47,146 bases of DNA from Gammaproteobacteria bacterium (GCA_024279945.1 JAJRRA010000060.1:1-47146); one strand, 5' to 3'. Positions 1-8,233 are shown, counted from the stretch's first letter. Notes: generated by a model not told the origin, from the letters alone. Numbers and translations: made by a program.

Positions 1-141
1 GAAAGGAGAATCCATGCGGAAAATAATGGGCACGGTTGACTCAATGTGAACACCTGAGTTAAAAACGAACTTCGTGATGCGTTGAGAAATCGGGTGTTCA
101 CGATGAACCGGAATCAGTGTTCACATTCGCCGGAATACGCA
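1..141. mobile_element. End of an IS21-like insertion sequence (remnant or partial)
   Basis: Two imperfect copies of a unit of the form GTGTTCAC(N5-6)CCGGAAT lie in tandem at about 94-137, and the stretch ends in CCGGAATACGCA near 141. Tandem terminal repeats of this type with a terminal CA are typical of IS21-family ends (family knowledge recalled, not searched). No transposase gene is in the window; the rest of the element would lie to the left. The sequence stops just where a helicase reading frame starts making sense, so this end probably marks an insertion that removed the 5' part of that helicase. The exact boundary (141 or 145) is uncertain, and there is no second end to identify a target duplication. 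Confidence 0.55.
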
Positions 142-145
142 TGCA

Positions 146-1357
146 ATTGAGTGGATTCCTAAATATTCAAAATTACCAATATTATTTGAATTTCAGAAAG
201 AAGTTTTGAGATCTGCAGATAAAACTTTAGAAAACAAACAAAGATTGCTCATTCAACTCCCAACTGGTACCGGTAAGACCAGAACCGCAATTGAGTTAGT
301 AATTCGGTTGTGGAACGCCCCTGCTAGAGCTAAATATCTTGTGTTGTGGTTGGCCCATTCAGCGGAACTCCTTGAACAGTCATTTTCAACCTTTGTAAAG
401 GTATGGCATGAGAAAGGAAGTTGTTCGCTAAAGTCGGTAAGACAATATGGTCAGTTTAAAAGTTTGCCAACCAAGTATAGTCCCCAGCTAATTTTAGCTA
501 CTTATCAAAAACTCACTTCAGCTTTTCGTAATAAAACCGAATGGTTTGAGTTTCTAAAAGAAAACAAATTGATAATCATTTGTGATGAGGCACATAAATC
601 TGCTGCTAGTAGATATCGAGAGGCAATAGTTGGCCTATTAGGAGAATCTTGCCTTCTAATAGGTTTAACAGCTACACCGGGAAGGTCATCAGTTGACAGT
701 CATGAAAATGCTATTTTAAGTAATTTCTATCGAGGAACCAAGATAGTACCTAATCTTGGTTCCGATCCAATTTTGGAACTGCAAAAACAGGGAGTTTTGG
801 CTCAAATTGAGTATGTGGTAACGGAAACACATGTGGATTTAGAAAATTATCTTATGGATAGCGACAACGATGATATATCACCAGGTGCCCTAAGAGGTAT
901 AGGTCGTATCCGTTTGAGGAACGAAAGAATTTGTGAAGTAATCGAAAGAGAAGTCCTAAAGAAAAAAAAATTAATTGTTTTTGCTTGTAGCATAGAGCAT
1001 GCAAAACAGCTAGCAGTAATGTTGGGTATGAAAGGTGTACCCGCACGATATATAGACCACACTTTTACTTGGAGGGAGCGCCAAAATGTTATCTTAGATT
1101 TTCAGAATAGTGTTGTTAGCGTATTGCTCAACTATGAAATCTTAAGCACGGGGTTTGATGCACCAAATTTGGATGCTGTTGTACTTGCACGGCCCACCAT
1201 GTCACCAATTCTTTATAGCCAGATGATCGGAAGAGTGTTAAGGGGGCCTCGCGTGGGTGGTACATCTAAAGGATATGTATATGATTTTGTCGACAATCTT
1301 AAACAGCATCATGGGATAATGAACGTTCATCAACAATTTGAATCTTATTGGCGTTAG
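146..1357 (+). pseudogene. SF2 DEAD/DEAH helicase, 5'-truncated by an IS end
   Basis: The frame encodes a superfamily 2 helicase of the Ssl2/ResIII type. Visible motifs are PTGTGKT (motif I), CDEAHKS (motif II), GLTATPG (motif III), a C-terminal RecA-like domain with STGFDAPNLD (motif V), and QMIGRVLRG (motif VI). The first ATG-like start (TTG at 206) lies inside the conserved region: the upstream in-frame residues LPILFEFQKEVL look like the helicase Q-motif region and are open back to the IS-like end near 141, with a stop at 104-106. So the true N-terminus is missing and no ribosome site is evident. The DNA is clearly more AT-rich than the downstream genes, suggesting horizontal acquisition. 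It may once have belonged to a restriction or phage-defence system; that is inference from the family and the TA-rich setting. The 255 bp up to the next gene show no recognisable feature. Confidence 0.7.
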
Positions 1358-1612
1358 AGAAGAATTCTTCAAGGCCCCATTTCCACCAGTGCGGTGTTGT
1401 ATCCTTGCGTTTCAGTATTGCGGCGTTCACTGCCCTCGTAGCCGCTTTGATAATTACATGCCGGTTTATCATTTGCAACGTCCGCGACGCGCGAGTTCTT
1501 TAAATCGCAATTGAGCTCGAACAGTATTCATGAGTGAGGGATTAAAACAACCGGCCCCTGCGTGAAAAGATGTAAGGTTTTCACACTCACCCCCAATTCA
1601 AAGAAAATACAT

Positions 1613-3256
1613 ATGGCTCGCATCATCCCCTCCGACCTGGCAGCGATTGAATACTCCAACTCCCATTCCGGAGAGATCGAGATTTTGCGACGCCTGCAAA
1701 AAGAGCTCCCAAATGAATATACGGTATTCCACAGCCTGCACTGGTCGAACGAAAGGCCTTCCTACACGGTCATTGGTGAAATCGATTTTGTCATCATTAA
1801 CCAGTCCGGCAGCATTCTGATCATTGAGCAAAAAAATGGTGTTCTGGAAGAAACGGACAAAGGGCTGGTGAAACACTATGGCCGCAGTTCGAAGAATGTC
1901 GCCGGCCAGGTTCATCGCAGCATCAACAACATCCAACAGAAACTCAAAGGCCATCACGGCCGTCACGCCCGGTATAAAATTGATTACCTGCTTTTGCTGC
2001 CTGACTACAAAGTCGTTCGAATGAACGCAGCGGGTATTGATCCGTCTCGCGTGGTGGATCAGACATCGATCGGCGAATTGGCGGCACGCATCGAACACCT
2101 GTTGGGCAAGGGTTCTCCCACAGATCCCGCTTTTACTCAGTCCGTGATCAATTTTTTTAACCAGAGTTTTGATGTGGTTCCGGCGGTGAGCAGCTACGTC
2201 ACTACTCAAAAAAAGAGCTACACCCGGATGCTGGAAGGCCTGGGTGATGTGATCGACAATCTGGAGTTTTCGCCTTTCAGGTTACGTGTTCTGGGTACGG
2301 CGGGGTCCGGCAAGAGTCAACTGACCATGCGTTTTTATCAACAGGCGCTCGATGAAGGAAAACGTGTTTTGTTGCTTTGTTTTAACCGGACGTTAGCAGA
2401 CCGGCTGCAGACCATTGCAGGGGATCATACTTCGGTGAACAGTTTTCACGGATTTTGCAAAACTGTTGCTGAACGGGCCGGAATCAATCTGGACTATGAA
2501 AAGCCTGACTGTTGGCCGGGTTTACTGGAGGAAATTTATGCAATTGAGATCTCAGACGAAGATCGATACGATTGCCTGATTGTCGATGAGGGGCAGGATT
2601 TTGAGGCGGAGTGGTACGAAATTCTCAAGTGCTTTCTGACCGATTCGGCAGCGGTTCTCTGGCTCGAGGACCCACTGCAAAACCTGCTGGGCAAAGACGT
2701 TGTACCACTTGAAGATTTTGTCACCTATCATGAGCCCGCCAATTTTCGCACTCCAACCCTTATTGGGGAGTTTGTGAAAAGGACCCTGGGTGTTCAGTTC
2801 AAACAAAAAAATCCGCTTCCGGGTCTTGGCGTGGCAGTTCACGAGTATGAGGAAGAGAGGGAGCAGGAAAAGATGGTGGCTCACCGGATTACTGAGTTGC
2901 AGCGCATTGGGTTCAAGCCGGAAGAGATCGTGATTGTATCCTGTCATGGGCAGCAGAAATCGACATTTCGTGATCTGGACCGGGTTGGCCAACACACCTT
3001 GCGAAAAAGCACTCCCAGCTACAATGAAGAAGGTCAGCAAATCTACACCGATGGGCAGGTTTATTTTGAGACGATCTACCGCTTTAAGGGACAGCAGGCG
3101 CCGGCCATCATTGTGATGGACATCCACGAAGGTTTGAGCGATAACGATCGCTCCAGGCGGCTTTTATACTGTGCAATGACCCGGGCAACGGTCAGGCTGG
3201 AGTTGCTGGTAAACAGGAACTCCTATTGGAGCGATGTATTCAAAGAGGGCGAATAG
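1613..3256 (+). CDS. NERD-domain nuclease / UvrD-like SF1 helicase
   Basis: A 547-aa protein. The N-terminal ~150 residues resemble the NERD nuclease-related domain: GEIDFVI (about 55-61) followed by EQKNG (about 72-76) supply the D and ExK residues of a PD-(D/E)xK-like site. The rest is an SF1 helicase with GTAGSGKS (about 228), DEGQDFEAEW (about 325), YRFKGQQ (about 488) and a terminal CAMTRAT (about 520). Motif III is unusual (LEDPLQN instead of the common GDxxQ). I chose ATG 1613 because homology begins at MARIIPSDL; an upstream GTG at 1562 would add 17 residues without domain character. Such NERD-helicase proteins often occur in accessory or defence loci (family knowledge), which fits the truncated helicase before it and the TA pairs after it. 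Role in phage defence is inference. Confidence 0.8.
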   Translation: MARIIPSDLAAIEYSNSHSGEIEILRRLQKELPNEYTVFHSLHWSNERPSYTVIGEIDFVIINQSGSILIIEQKNGVLEETDKGLVKHYGRSSKNVAGQVHRSINNIQQKLKGHHGRHARYKIDYLLLLPDYKVVRMNAAGIDPSRVVDQTSIGELAARIEHLLGKGSPTDPAFTQSVINFFNQSFDVVPAVSSYVTTQKKSYTRMLEGLGDVIDNLEFSPFRLRVLGTAGSGKSQLTMRFYQQALDEGKRVLLLCFNRTLADRLQTIAGDHTSVNSFHGFCKTVAERAGINLDYEKPDCWPGLLEEIYAIEISDEDRYDCLIVDEGQDFEAEWYEILKCFLTDSAAVLWLEDPLQNLLGKDVVPLEDFVTYHEPANFRTPTLIGEFVKRTLGVQFKQKNPLPGLGVAVHEYEEEREQEKMVAHRITELQRIGFKPEEIVIVSCHGQQKSTFRDLDRVGQHTLRKSTPSYNEEGQQIYTDGQVYFETIYRFKGQQAPAIIVMDIHEGLSDNDRSRRLLYCAMTRATVRLELLVNRNSYWSDVFKEGE

Positions 3257-3374
3257 GAAGGGAGGAACTCTCTGAATTTTCGTGCGAAATAGTTACGGAA
3301 TGAAATTCATCTCCGGCGTGACCGCAATACTTTATCAGTCGCGGAAACATAAGTCTTGAACGCCCCGAGGTTTT

Positions 3375-3653
3375 TCAGGCCGCCACTTCAATCGAAACAT
3401 TCAATCCCAGCCGGTGGGCCATATCGACCAGGCTGTCCAGGCGGAATTTGCTGATCTTTCCCTGGAGTAATGCGCTGACCCGCGGCTGATTGACGCAAAG
3501 TATCTCCGCAGCCTTGGCCTGGGTCAGGCCCATCGAGCGAATTGCCTCCGTGATTTCTATCAGCAATGCGGAGCGTAATTTCAGATTCTGAATCCGGACC
3601 GGATCCTCCTCCAGTGCATCCCAGACACTTTCAAATTGAAGACTCTTGATCAT
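3375..3653 (-). CDS. XRE-family antitoxin (HigA-like) of TA pair 1
   Basis: A 92-aa helix-turn-helix protein. Residues ~35-75 (GLTQAKAAEILCVNQPRVSALLQG) form a Cro/C1-type HTH with the usual recognition-helix pattern. It overlaps the preceding toxin gene by 4 bp (ATGA), giving toxin-first order as in higBA. Family knowledge predicts that it binds and neutralises the toxin and, with it, represses the operon by binding the palindrome at 3982-3999. The assignment to HigA-like rests on partner and order; the specific subfamily cannot be fixed by eye. Confidence 0.8.
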   Translation of the reverse strand: MIKSLQFESVWDALEEDPVRIQNLKLRSALLIEITEAIRSMGLTQAKAAEILCVNQPRVSALLQGKISKFRLDSLVDMAHRLGLNVSIEVAA

Positions 3654-3976
3654 TGATTGTTCCTGTTCAGTGTATTCCTGAGAGCAAGCTGGGCGCTGGC
3701 AATGTCCTGTTTACGTGTTTTTTGAGATTTCTTTGTAAACGCATGTAACACCAAAACCCTATGTTCAAAGTTTGCGAAATAGATAATCCGATATTGGTCA
3801 GGCCCAAATAAGCGAATTTCTCTTACGCCTGTTCCAACAATCGCCATCGGCTTCCAGTTTAGCGGGTCCAATCCGCGCTGTACTCGGTCGAACTGAAGGC
3901 CTGCTTCGCGCCTTACCGGACCTGGAAATTTTCTGATGGTCTCCAGCGAATGGCCACAAAACTCGATGGCTTTCAT
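3650..3976 (-). CDS. HigB/phage Gp49-like toxin of TA pair 1
   Basis: A 108-aa protein from ATG 3976 (a TTG one codon upstream is possible). The pattern VREIRLFGPDQYRIIYFANFEHRVLVLHAF followed by KKSQKT (shown here split at a natural break) is typical of the RelE-superfamily Gp49/HigB toxins, which cleave mRNA at the ribosome. The basic C-terminal region and the KK(S/T)xKT motif are family hallmarks. It is co-transcribed with the downstream antitoxin, with stop and start overlapping. A palindrome and a TATAAT-like box sit directly upstream, so the pair probably has its own autoregulated promoter on the minus strand. Confidence 0.82.
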   Translation of the reverse strand: MKAIEFCGHSLETIRKFPGPVRREAGLQFDRVQRGLDPLNWKPMAIVGTGVREIRLFGPDQYRIIYFANFEHRVLVLHAFTKKSQKTRKQDIASAQLALRNTLNRNNQ

Positions 3977-3981
3977 CAAAT

Positions 3982-3999
3982 TATATATCTAGATATATA
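3982..3999. promoter_or_regulatory. 18-bp perfect palindrome, putative operator of TA pair 1
   Basis: TATATATCTAGATATATA is perfectly self-complementary and ends 6 bp before the toxin ATG (3976). On the minus strand the palindrome overlaps a TATAAT-like -10 box just upstream of the start codon; I see no clear -35 box. Position and symmetry fit binding by the antitoxin or toxin-antitoxin complex (inference). Confidence 0.6.
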
Positions 4000-4179
4000 T
4001 CTTAGTCCATAAAACAACACGTGGCTCTCCTCAAGATATTCAAATTGGTATGGGTACTCTTGCTTATCTTGAGGGTTTAGACGAAATATGCCGGTAGGAA
4101 ATGCTAGCCGATTTTAGTAGGAAAAAATCGATATATCAGGATTAATGGAAAGAGAACATTTTTATATCATTTTCCCAAA

Positions 4180-4197
4180 ACGTTCCCGCGGGAACGT
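4180..4197. promoter_or_regulatory. 18-bp perfect GC-rich palindrome, putative operator
   Basis: ACGTTCCCGCGGGAACGT is perfectly self-complementary and lies 72 bp upstream of the 4269 gene in AT-rich DNA. Such an isolated symmetric site is typical of a dimeric repressor's operator. No cognate regulator is recognised; the HTH proteins nearby are possible candidates. Confidence 0.45.
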
Positions 4198-4268
4198 GAT
4201 TATGTTAAATAGTATGTGGCTTTATCCCAAGGGTTGCACGTTAACCTTACTCGACTGGAGTTTTTACT

Positions 4269-4793
4269 ATGCATATCCTTCCCCAACTGATATCCAGTAC
4301 AAAATACCTGGAAAAGCAGGGTCTTTCGCAACGGCAACTTTCTTCCATGCATCATTTTTCTCTGAACAAAAAAGAAGTGTCATTCAAAGCTACTTACAAA
4401 TATTTTGGTGGAGAAAAGAAACGGCCGCTTCAGGCCAATAACACCCTTTTTGCCAAGCGGGTGATATACGTTGCCGAGCAACACAAATTGAAAAACACAT
4501 GCTTTTCGCAACTCATTGATGAAGCGCTGATTAAATGGCCTCTCGGAAAGCAGTTGCAGTGCGAGAGCCAGGTCGCACTGCCGAATCAAGATGACAACGC
4601 ACTTGAGCGAATACGGAACGCAAATCTGCCGGATTCCACCACGATTTCAGGCATCTATATCGTGACACTTAACAACAGTGAACCAATTTCCGTAAATGCG
4701 GACGATCCACGATACGCACAAACTTCAATAAAAGTAACCAGGCATAATTGTAAATTTGGCAAAGCTGAGTCAATATCGGATGATGGGCACTAA
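4269..4793 (+). CDS. Hypothetical protein, 174 aa
   Basis: I do not recognise the family. The product is soluble-looking, with no signal peptide or membrane segment, a basic first half (KKRPLQANNTLFAKRV) and a more acidic second half ending in SISDDGH. A GGAG ribosome site at 4257-4260 stands 8 bp before the ATG, which supports translation. A perfect palindrome at 4180-4197 lies upstream, and a short possible nucleotidyltransferase fragment overlaps its 3' end (from 4783). It could be a remnant of a TA or mobile-element accessory gene; there is no functional evidence. Confidence 0.45.
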   Translation: MHILPQLISSTKYLEKQGLSQRQLSSMHHFSLNKKEVSFKATYKYFGGEKKRPLQANNTLFAKRVIYVAEQHKLKNTCFSQLIDEALIKWPLGKQLQCESQVALPNQDDNALERIRNANLPDSTTISGIYIVTLNNSEPISVNADDPRYAQTSIKVTRHNCKFGKAESISDDGH

Positions 4794-4911
4794 AGGCCGC
4801 AGATTCGAATGGCTGGAAAATCTCAATGAGGCCCGACTAAGGGAAATTATTTTTGATGCGCTGGATGAAAGTGAAATTCCCTATATGAAAGTGGGTTTAT
4901 GCCTGGAGTGA
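4783..4911 (+). pseudogene. Possible fragment of a MNT-type nucleotidyltransferase (antitoxin)
   Basis: A 42-residue frame overlapping the end of the 4269 gene reads WLENLNEARLREI and then ALDESEIPYM. This resembles the segment just before the VDLVD strand in minimal nucleotidyltransferases (MntA-type). The characteristic GSR-DxD active site upstream and the VDLVD segment downstream are both absent, so any such gene is only a remnant. The match is from memory and weak; it may be coincidental. Confidence 0.3.
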
Positions 4912-4979
4912 ATTAATTCCGGTGCACGATACTGGCGATACAAGGGAATTACGGACACACACCGCCTCAACCTGTATTG

Positions 4980-5014
4980 TCGGTTACCTGGTGCCGGTGG
5001 TGATTCATTTGATG
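4980..5014. repeat. 35-bp direct repeat, copy 1
   Basis: Identical to 6536-6570, 1.56 kb downstream in the same orientation. The sequence begins TCGGTTACCTGGTGCC and ends TTCATTTGATG. One plus frame reads GYLVPVVIHLM in both copies, a hydrophobic segment as in a membrane protein, so these may be two remnants of one gene. Confidence 0.7.
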
Positions 5015-5087
5015 ATGGAGAATCACAATCAGCTATGGGGGGATGCCTGTTTTCCGGTGGTTAAATAGCCTGCGTAGGCAGCAGGGT

Positions 5088-5357
5088 TCAGGCCACATCC
5101 AGCAACGCGGTAGGGTTTCTGTGTGCGATGAGCAAGAGAGTACGCGCAGCGCCGGACGGCAGGCGCCGCCCCTGTTCCCAATCTTGTAGCGTCCTTACTG
5201 AAACTCCCAGCAGGGCCGCGAAGCGCGATTGTGAAAGACCGACATTCTGGCGAATTATCCTGACGGGTGGAATATTGATAATCCGGCCGATTTGATCGCG
5301 TTTGAGTTCACGCAGACCTTCCAGGATTTCTTTTCCAATATCTCTATTTTTATTCAT
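5088..5357 (-). CDS. XRE-family antitoxin (HigA/NadS-like) of TA pair 2
   Basis: An 89-aa protein. The C-terminal half (IIRQNVGLSQSRFAALLGVS, then TLQDWEQGRRLPSGAA) is a textbook XRE helix-turn-helix, as in HigA-2/NadS antitoxins. The start overlaps the end of the upstream toxin gene by 8 bp. The N-terminal ~45 residues would contact the toxin. It is predicted to repress its own promoter through the inverted repeat at 5667-5687. Confidence 0.83.
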   Translation of the reverse strand: MNKNRDIGKEILEGLRELKRDQIGRIINIPPVRIIRQNVGLSQSRFAALLGVSVRTLQDWEQGRRLPSGAARTLLLIAHRNPTALLDVA

Positions 5358-5664
5358 CTAAAATTTCCTGGCGAATCCGCCTGAGTATGTGTGCCGAGAT
5401 GGTATCACGCACGTTTTTCGGGTAAATCGTGAGCATCCAGATCACTTCTTTTGGGCGAAAAACGAAATAGATTATTCGGTAGCCACCGCGTTTACCTCGA
5501 CCGGGTGCCCGCCAACGCAATTTTCGTACTCCGCCAGAACCCCGAACTACCGCGCCAGCTTCGGGATCATGAGACAACTCGAACTGAACCCGGAGATACT
5601 CGTCATCAGACAAGTAGTCCTGAACAAGCTGGGTAAACAGCCTGGTTTCAATAAAACTAAACAT
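5350..5664 (-). CDS. RelE/HigB-2-type toxin of TA pair 2
   Basis: A 104-aa RelE-superfamily toxin. The opening MFSFIETRLFTQLV, the central GSGGVRKLRW, GRGKRGGYRIIYF and the C-terminal YPKN segment are characteristic of HigB-2/NadS-partner toxins (ribosome-dependent mRNA interferases). The family normally begins at this Met, which supports ATG 5664. The ATG is only one base past a perfect TATAAT, so the message would be leaderless or nearly so. The gene is co-transcribed with the overlapping antitoxin. Confidence 0.85.
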   Translation of the reverse strand: MFSFIETRLFTQLVQDYLSDDEYLRVQFELSHDPEAGAVVRGSGGVRKLRWRAPGRGKRGGYRIIYFVFRPKEVIWMLTIYPKNVRDTISAHILRRIRQEILDE

Positions 5665-5665
5665 T

Positions 5666-5693
5666 ATTATACGGCATAGCCGTATAATTTCAA
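5666..5693 (-). promoter_or_regulatory. Promoter with embedded operator for TA pair 2
   Basis: On the minus strand TTGAAA (5693-5688), a 16-bp spacer and TATAAT (5671-5666) form a near-consensus sigma-70 promoter. Arms TTATACGGC and GCCGTATAA, separated by 3 bp (5667-5687), fill the spacer and overlap the -10 box. A repressor bound here would block RNA polymerase. The start codon lies one base after the -10, implying a leaderless transcript. Confidence 0.65.
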
Positions 5694-6680
5694 TTCTTGG
5701 ATAGCAGATTGGTTTTGCATAGCATCGATGAGTTCAAAAAAATGTGGGTGAAGTGTTAAGTGCTTCTCGGGTGCTTTTGTCAGAATAAGCCAGTCGTCAG
5801 GTTCTTCATGAGCGAAATAGCTGCTGATATCGGTAGGAAATATTCGTCTTCGAGCCGAAGAAAACCGGGCCCCGCAACCAACGCGGCACATATCGAATCG
5901 CTTAAGGCCACAAGCAAAACGGTATCCGGTTCATCGGCGGATAAAGGCATAGGCATTGTTCGCTTTCGAAAATAAAATTAGTCAGTCTTGATACCTAAGC
6001 AATCGCAATCGGCGCCCCGAACTCAATCAGTTTGTAACGTTTACTTTGTCTACCGATAAGCAAGGCCGGCCTTGTGCAACGAGGGTCACGATGGCTGGTG
6101 ATAAAATTTCCAACGAGATGAGACGCAATGACAGTTTCTTGTCAATAGTCGTTTCGCGTCGTATTCTGGCTGACGGTTTTTTTGAACTGCAGTGTATTCC
6201 TGTGGTTGTTTACTCCCACCGGCGCTGCCCTCTTGTACTTGCTGATTGATCGGGCTGTGTGAGTTTCTTTCACAAATTACTTGACGAAAAATAAGGAGCC
6301 TTCTTCTTTCGATCGATCAATAAACCCAATCGTGCTTTCCAATACTGACCAGAAGGATTTCATTCCCCTCGATAATCATTTCGAGCACGATTCGATTTCC
6401 AAGTCTCTAGACGAGGCGCTTCGCGAGTACCTTTCTCAGAACCCTTGAGGCACAAGACTTTACGGTGGTACTGACGACAAGAAGGGCCTCAGCCTATAAT
6501 CTGGTGAACAATCACTGCAGCCGGGGCCAATATTCTCGGTTACCTGGTGCCGGTGGTGATTCATTTGATGGTGATAGCGCGAAAACGGTTTGCTGCTCAG
6601 GCAACACTCTCCGTTCTCACGCCCTGAGAAAACCATATGCCATCATGAACGCTGCAGATAAACACATGAAGGAGTAAACC
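5694..6680. other. Gene-poor, apparently decayed stretch (~1 kb)
   Basis: No convincing gene. A minus-strand frame of 74 codons (5891-5667) has its stop inside the TA promoter and contains PDDWLILTKAPEKHL; I do not recognise it. Another minus frame from about 5960 could connect to it only by a frameshift. A plus frame at 6281-6448 (TTG start, 55 aa, ending REYLSQNP) is open but has no good ribosome site. Short plus frames at 6046-6249 and 6465-6677 lack domain character. The second copy of the 35-bp repeat lies at 6536-6570. The whole reads as remnants of several small accessory genes. Confidence 0.5.
6536..6570. repeat. 35-bp direct repeat, copy 2
   Basis: Identical to 4980-5014, same orientation. 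The flanking DNA differs, although a few bases before each copy are similar (TATT-G/C-TCGG). In one frame it reads on as HLMVIARKRFAAQA, suggesting the end of a membrane helix followed by a basic loop. Confidence 0.7.
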
Positions 6681-6938
6681 ATGAGGATTTTCCTGCTTGT
6701 TTTGAGCTTGCTTTTCACGGCTGCCGCTTTGGCTGACCCGGCCGGGGAGTACATTGGCCAGTTAAGCGCTAACCCCTACAACTCCGATTCCACCAGCAAC
6801 GCCTATGGCCGTTACGGTTCGGAATATTCTTCTGACAGCATCAACAACCCTTACGGGGCCGGCAACCCGTATCGCAGCGACAGCCCGAATAATCCGTACG
6901 GGCAGGGTTTGTCAATTTATGGCGATGACGATGGGTGA
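6681..6938 (+). CDS. Small secreted protein with NPYG-type repeats
   Basis: An 85-aa protein with a clear Sec signal peptide (MRIFLLVLSLLFTAAALA, cleavage near A-D-P). The mature part of ~65 residues is made of loose repeats rich in N, P, Y, G and S: SANPYNSDS, SEYSSDSINNPYG, NPYRSDSPNNPYG. AAGGAG at 6669-6674 lies 6 bp before the ATG. Such short secreted proteins occur widely in gammaproteobacteria as hypotheticals; the function is unknown. It could be a periplasmic or surface low-complexity protein. It converges with the DUF819 gene, 22 bp away. Confidence 0.75.
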   Translation: MRIFLLVLSLLFTAAALADPAGEYIGQLSANPYNSDSTSNAYGRYGSEYSSDSINNPYGAGNPYRSDSPNNPYGQGLSIYGDDDG

Positions 6939-6960
6939 CAGTGTTCGCAGGAGTTGAATA

Positions 6961-8106
6961 CTAACGCAGCCATTCAACCACACTGACCCCAACGAAGCTG
7001 CCAACCGCGTAACCAAACGAGCCTGCGAGCACGCCGGGAATCAGCAGGTCACGCCAGCCTTTTGCCGAGGCCAGTGCGGCAGCGGACGAGGGGCCGCCGA
7101 TGCACACGGCTGAGGCCATGGCCAGTTCGGCCAGATCAAGTTTGAGTATTTTGCCCAGGCCGAACAGAACGGTCAGGTGCACCGTGATGATGATTGCTGC
7201 AAACACAAACAGCACCGGCCCGATTTCGATCAGTTGCCAGACATCGGCTGTGGCACCAACGCTGGCAAGAAAGATGAACATCAACACATTGCCGGCTTCA
7301 CTATGGCCTGACAGCTTGCCCACCTGCCCGGGCAGGAAGGTGGCCACCATTAACGTAAGCGCGGTCGTCACCAGGATGGCGAACTGCGGAACTCCACCCA
7401 GGTCCGCCAGAAATTTGCCCAGGGCCGCCAGCAAAAAAGCCAGCGCCAGGGCAGCCAGAAGGCCGGCGATATCCAGTTCCTTTATGCGATGCACACTGGC
7501 CTGGGCTTCGGTGGAAAACGGTTCTGCCTTGTCCATATGATGGGTTGGATAATTCCTTGTCATCCATGCCATCCCCGGCAGCAAAATAATCAGCAGAAAA
7601 TGTAAATTCGTTATCACGTTATCGGCAGCGACAGCGGCTGCGAGCATGCTGCCGTCCTGCATACCACTGGCTTCTGCAACAGCGGCAAAATTAAGGCTGC
7701 CACCGATGTAGGTGCCGGTAAAAATACCGGCCAGTTCGGCTTCATTGGGCCCCAGATCCAAAAAGAACACTCCCACAAAGGTGCCGGCCACCACGGCTGC
7801 GCCGCCAATAACAAAGGCAAGGAGTGTGGGGCCGGATTCCCGCACAATCCGCTTGAGATTTGCCTGAAACAGCAATAGCGGAATGGCGATGGGCACCAGG
7901 TACTCCCAGATCACGTCATATACCGGCGCCGAGGTCGGGATAATTTTCAGATTGGCCAGGACGATAGCGGTTGTCATCAGCAGCATAACGCCGGAGTATT
8001 TTCGGCCCCAGGCGTATCGCTCACACCAGAAGCCGAAGCCCGCCAGCGCCAGCAGCACGGCCCAAAGCGCAAATTCCTGTTCCGGGCCAATCAGCGGCAG
8101 GGTCAT
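6961..8106 (-). CDS. DUF819-family integral membrane protein
   Basis: 381 aa with about 10-11 hydrophobic segments, full length for DUF819 (PF05684, YjcL-like). Family-like segments are LVPIAIPLLLFQANL, GTYIGGSLNFAAV and MASAVCIGGPSSAAALASAKGW, two half-repeats as in sodium/carboxylate-type transporters. The substrate is unknown. AAGGAG 9 bp before ATG 8106 supports the start. It is divergent from the 8234 gene with a 127-bp shared promoter region in which I see no convincing boxes. It is probably an inner-membrane transporter; that is inference from fold family. Confidence 0.85.
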   Translation of the reverse strand: MTLPLIGPEQEFALWAVLLALAGFGFWCERYAWGRKYSGVMLLMTTAIVLANLKIIPTSAPVYDVIWEYLVPIAIPLLLFQANLKRIVRESGPTLLAFVIGGAAVVAGTFVGVFFLDLGPNEAELAGIFTGTYIGGSLNFAAVAEASGMQDGSMLAAAVAADNVITNLHFLLIILLPGMAWMTRNYPTHHMDKAEPFSTEAQASVHRIKELDIAGLLAALALAFLLAALGKFLADLGGVPQFAILVTTALTLMVATFLPGQVGKLSGHSEAGNVLMFIFLASVGATADVWQLIEIGPVLFVFAAIIITVHLTVLFGLGKILKLDLAELAMASAVCIGGPSSAAALASAKGWRDLLIPGVLAGSFGYAVGSFVGVSVVEWLR

Positions 8107-8233
8107 GTTCGTAGTCTCCTTCAGTTTCGTCAGATTGTATTCACCCTGGATTCAGGTGGGCAAGTCTATAGTATCGCTGTAGCAGTCCCTTTATACAGGT
8201 AGAAACTTCGGGATTGCGTGCGGAGGATCAGAA

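Noticed and set aside
1378-1470. Minus-strand frames in the gap before the NERD gene, and a possible integron attC site around the helicase stop
   Set aside because: The peptides match nothing I can name and the GTTRRRY/RYYYAAC core sites are not both present.
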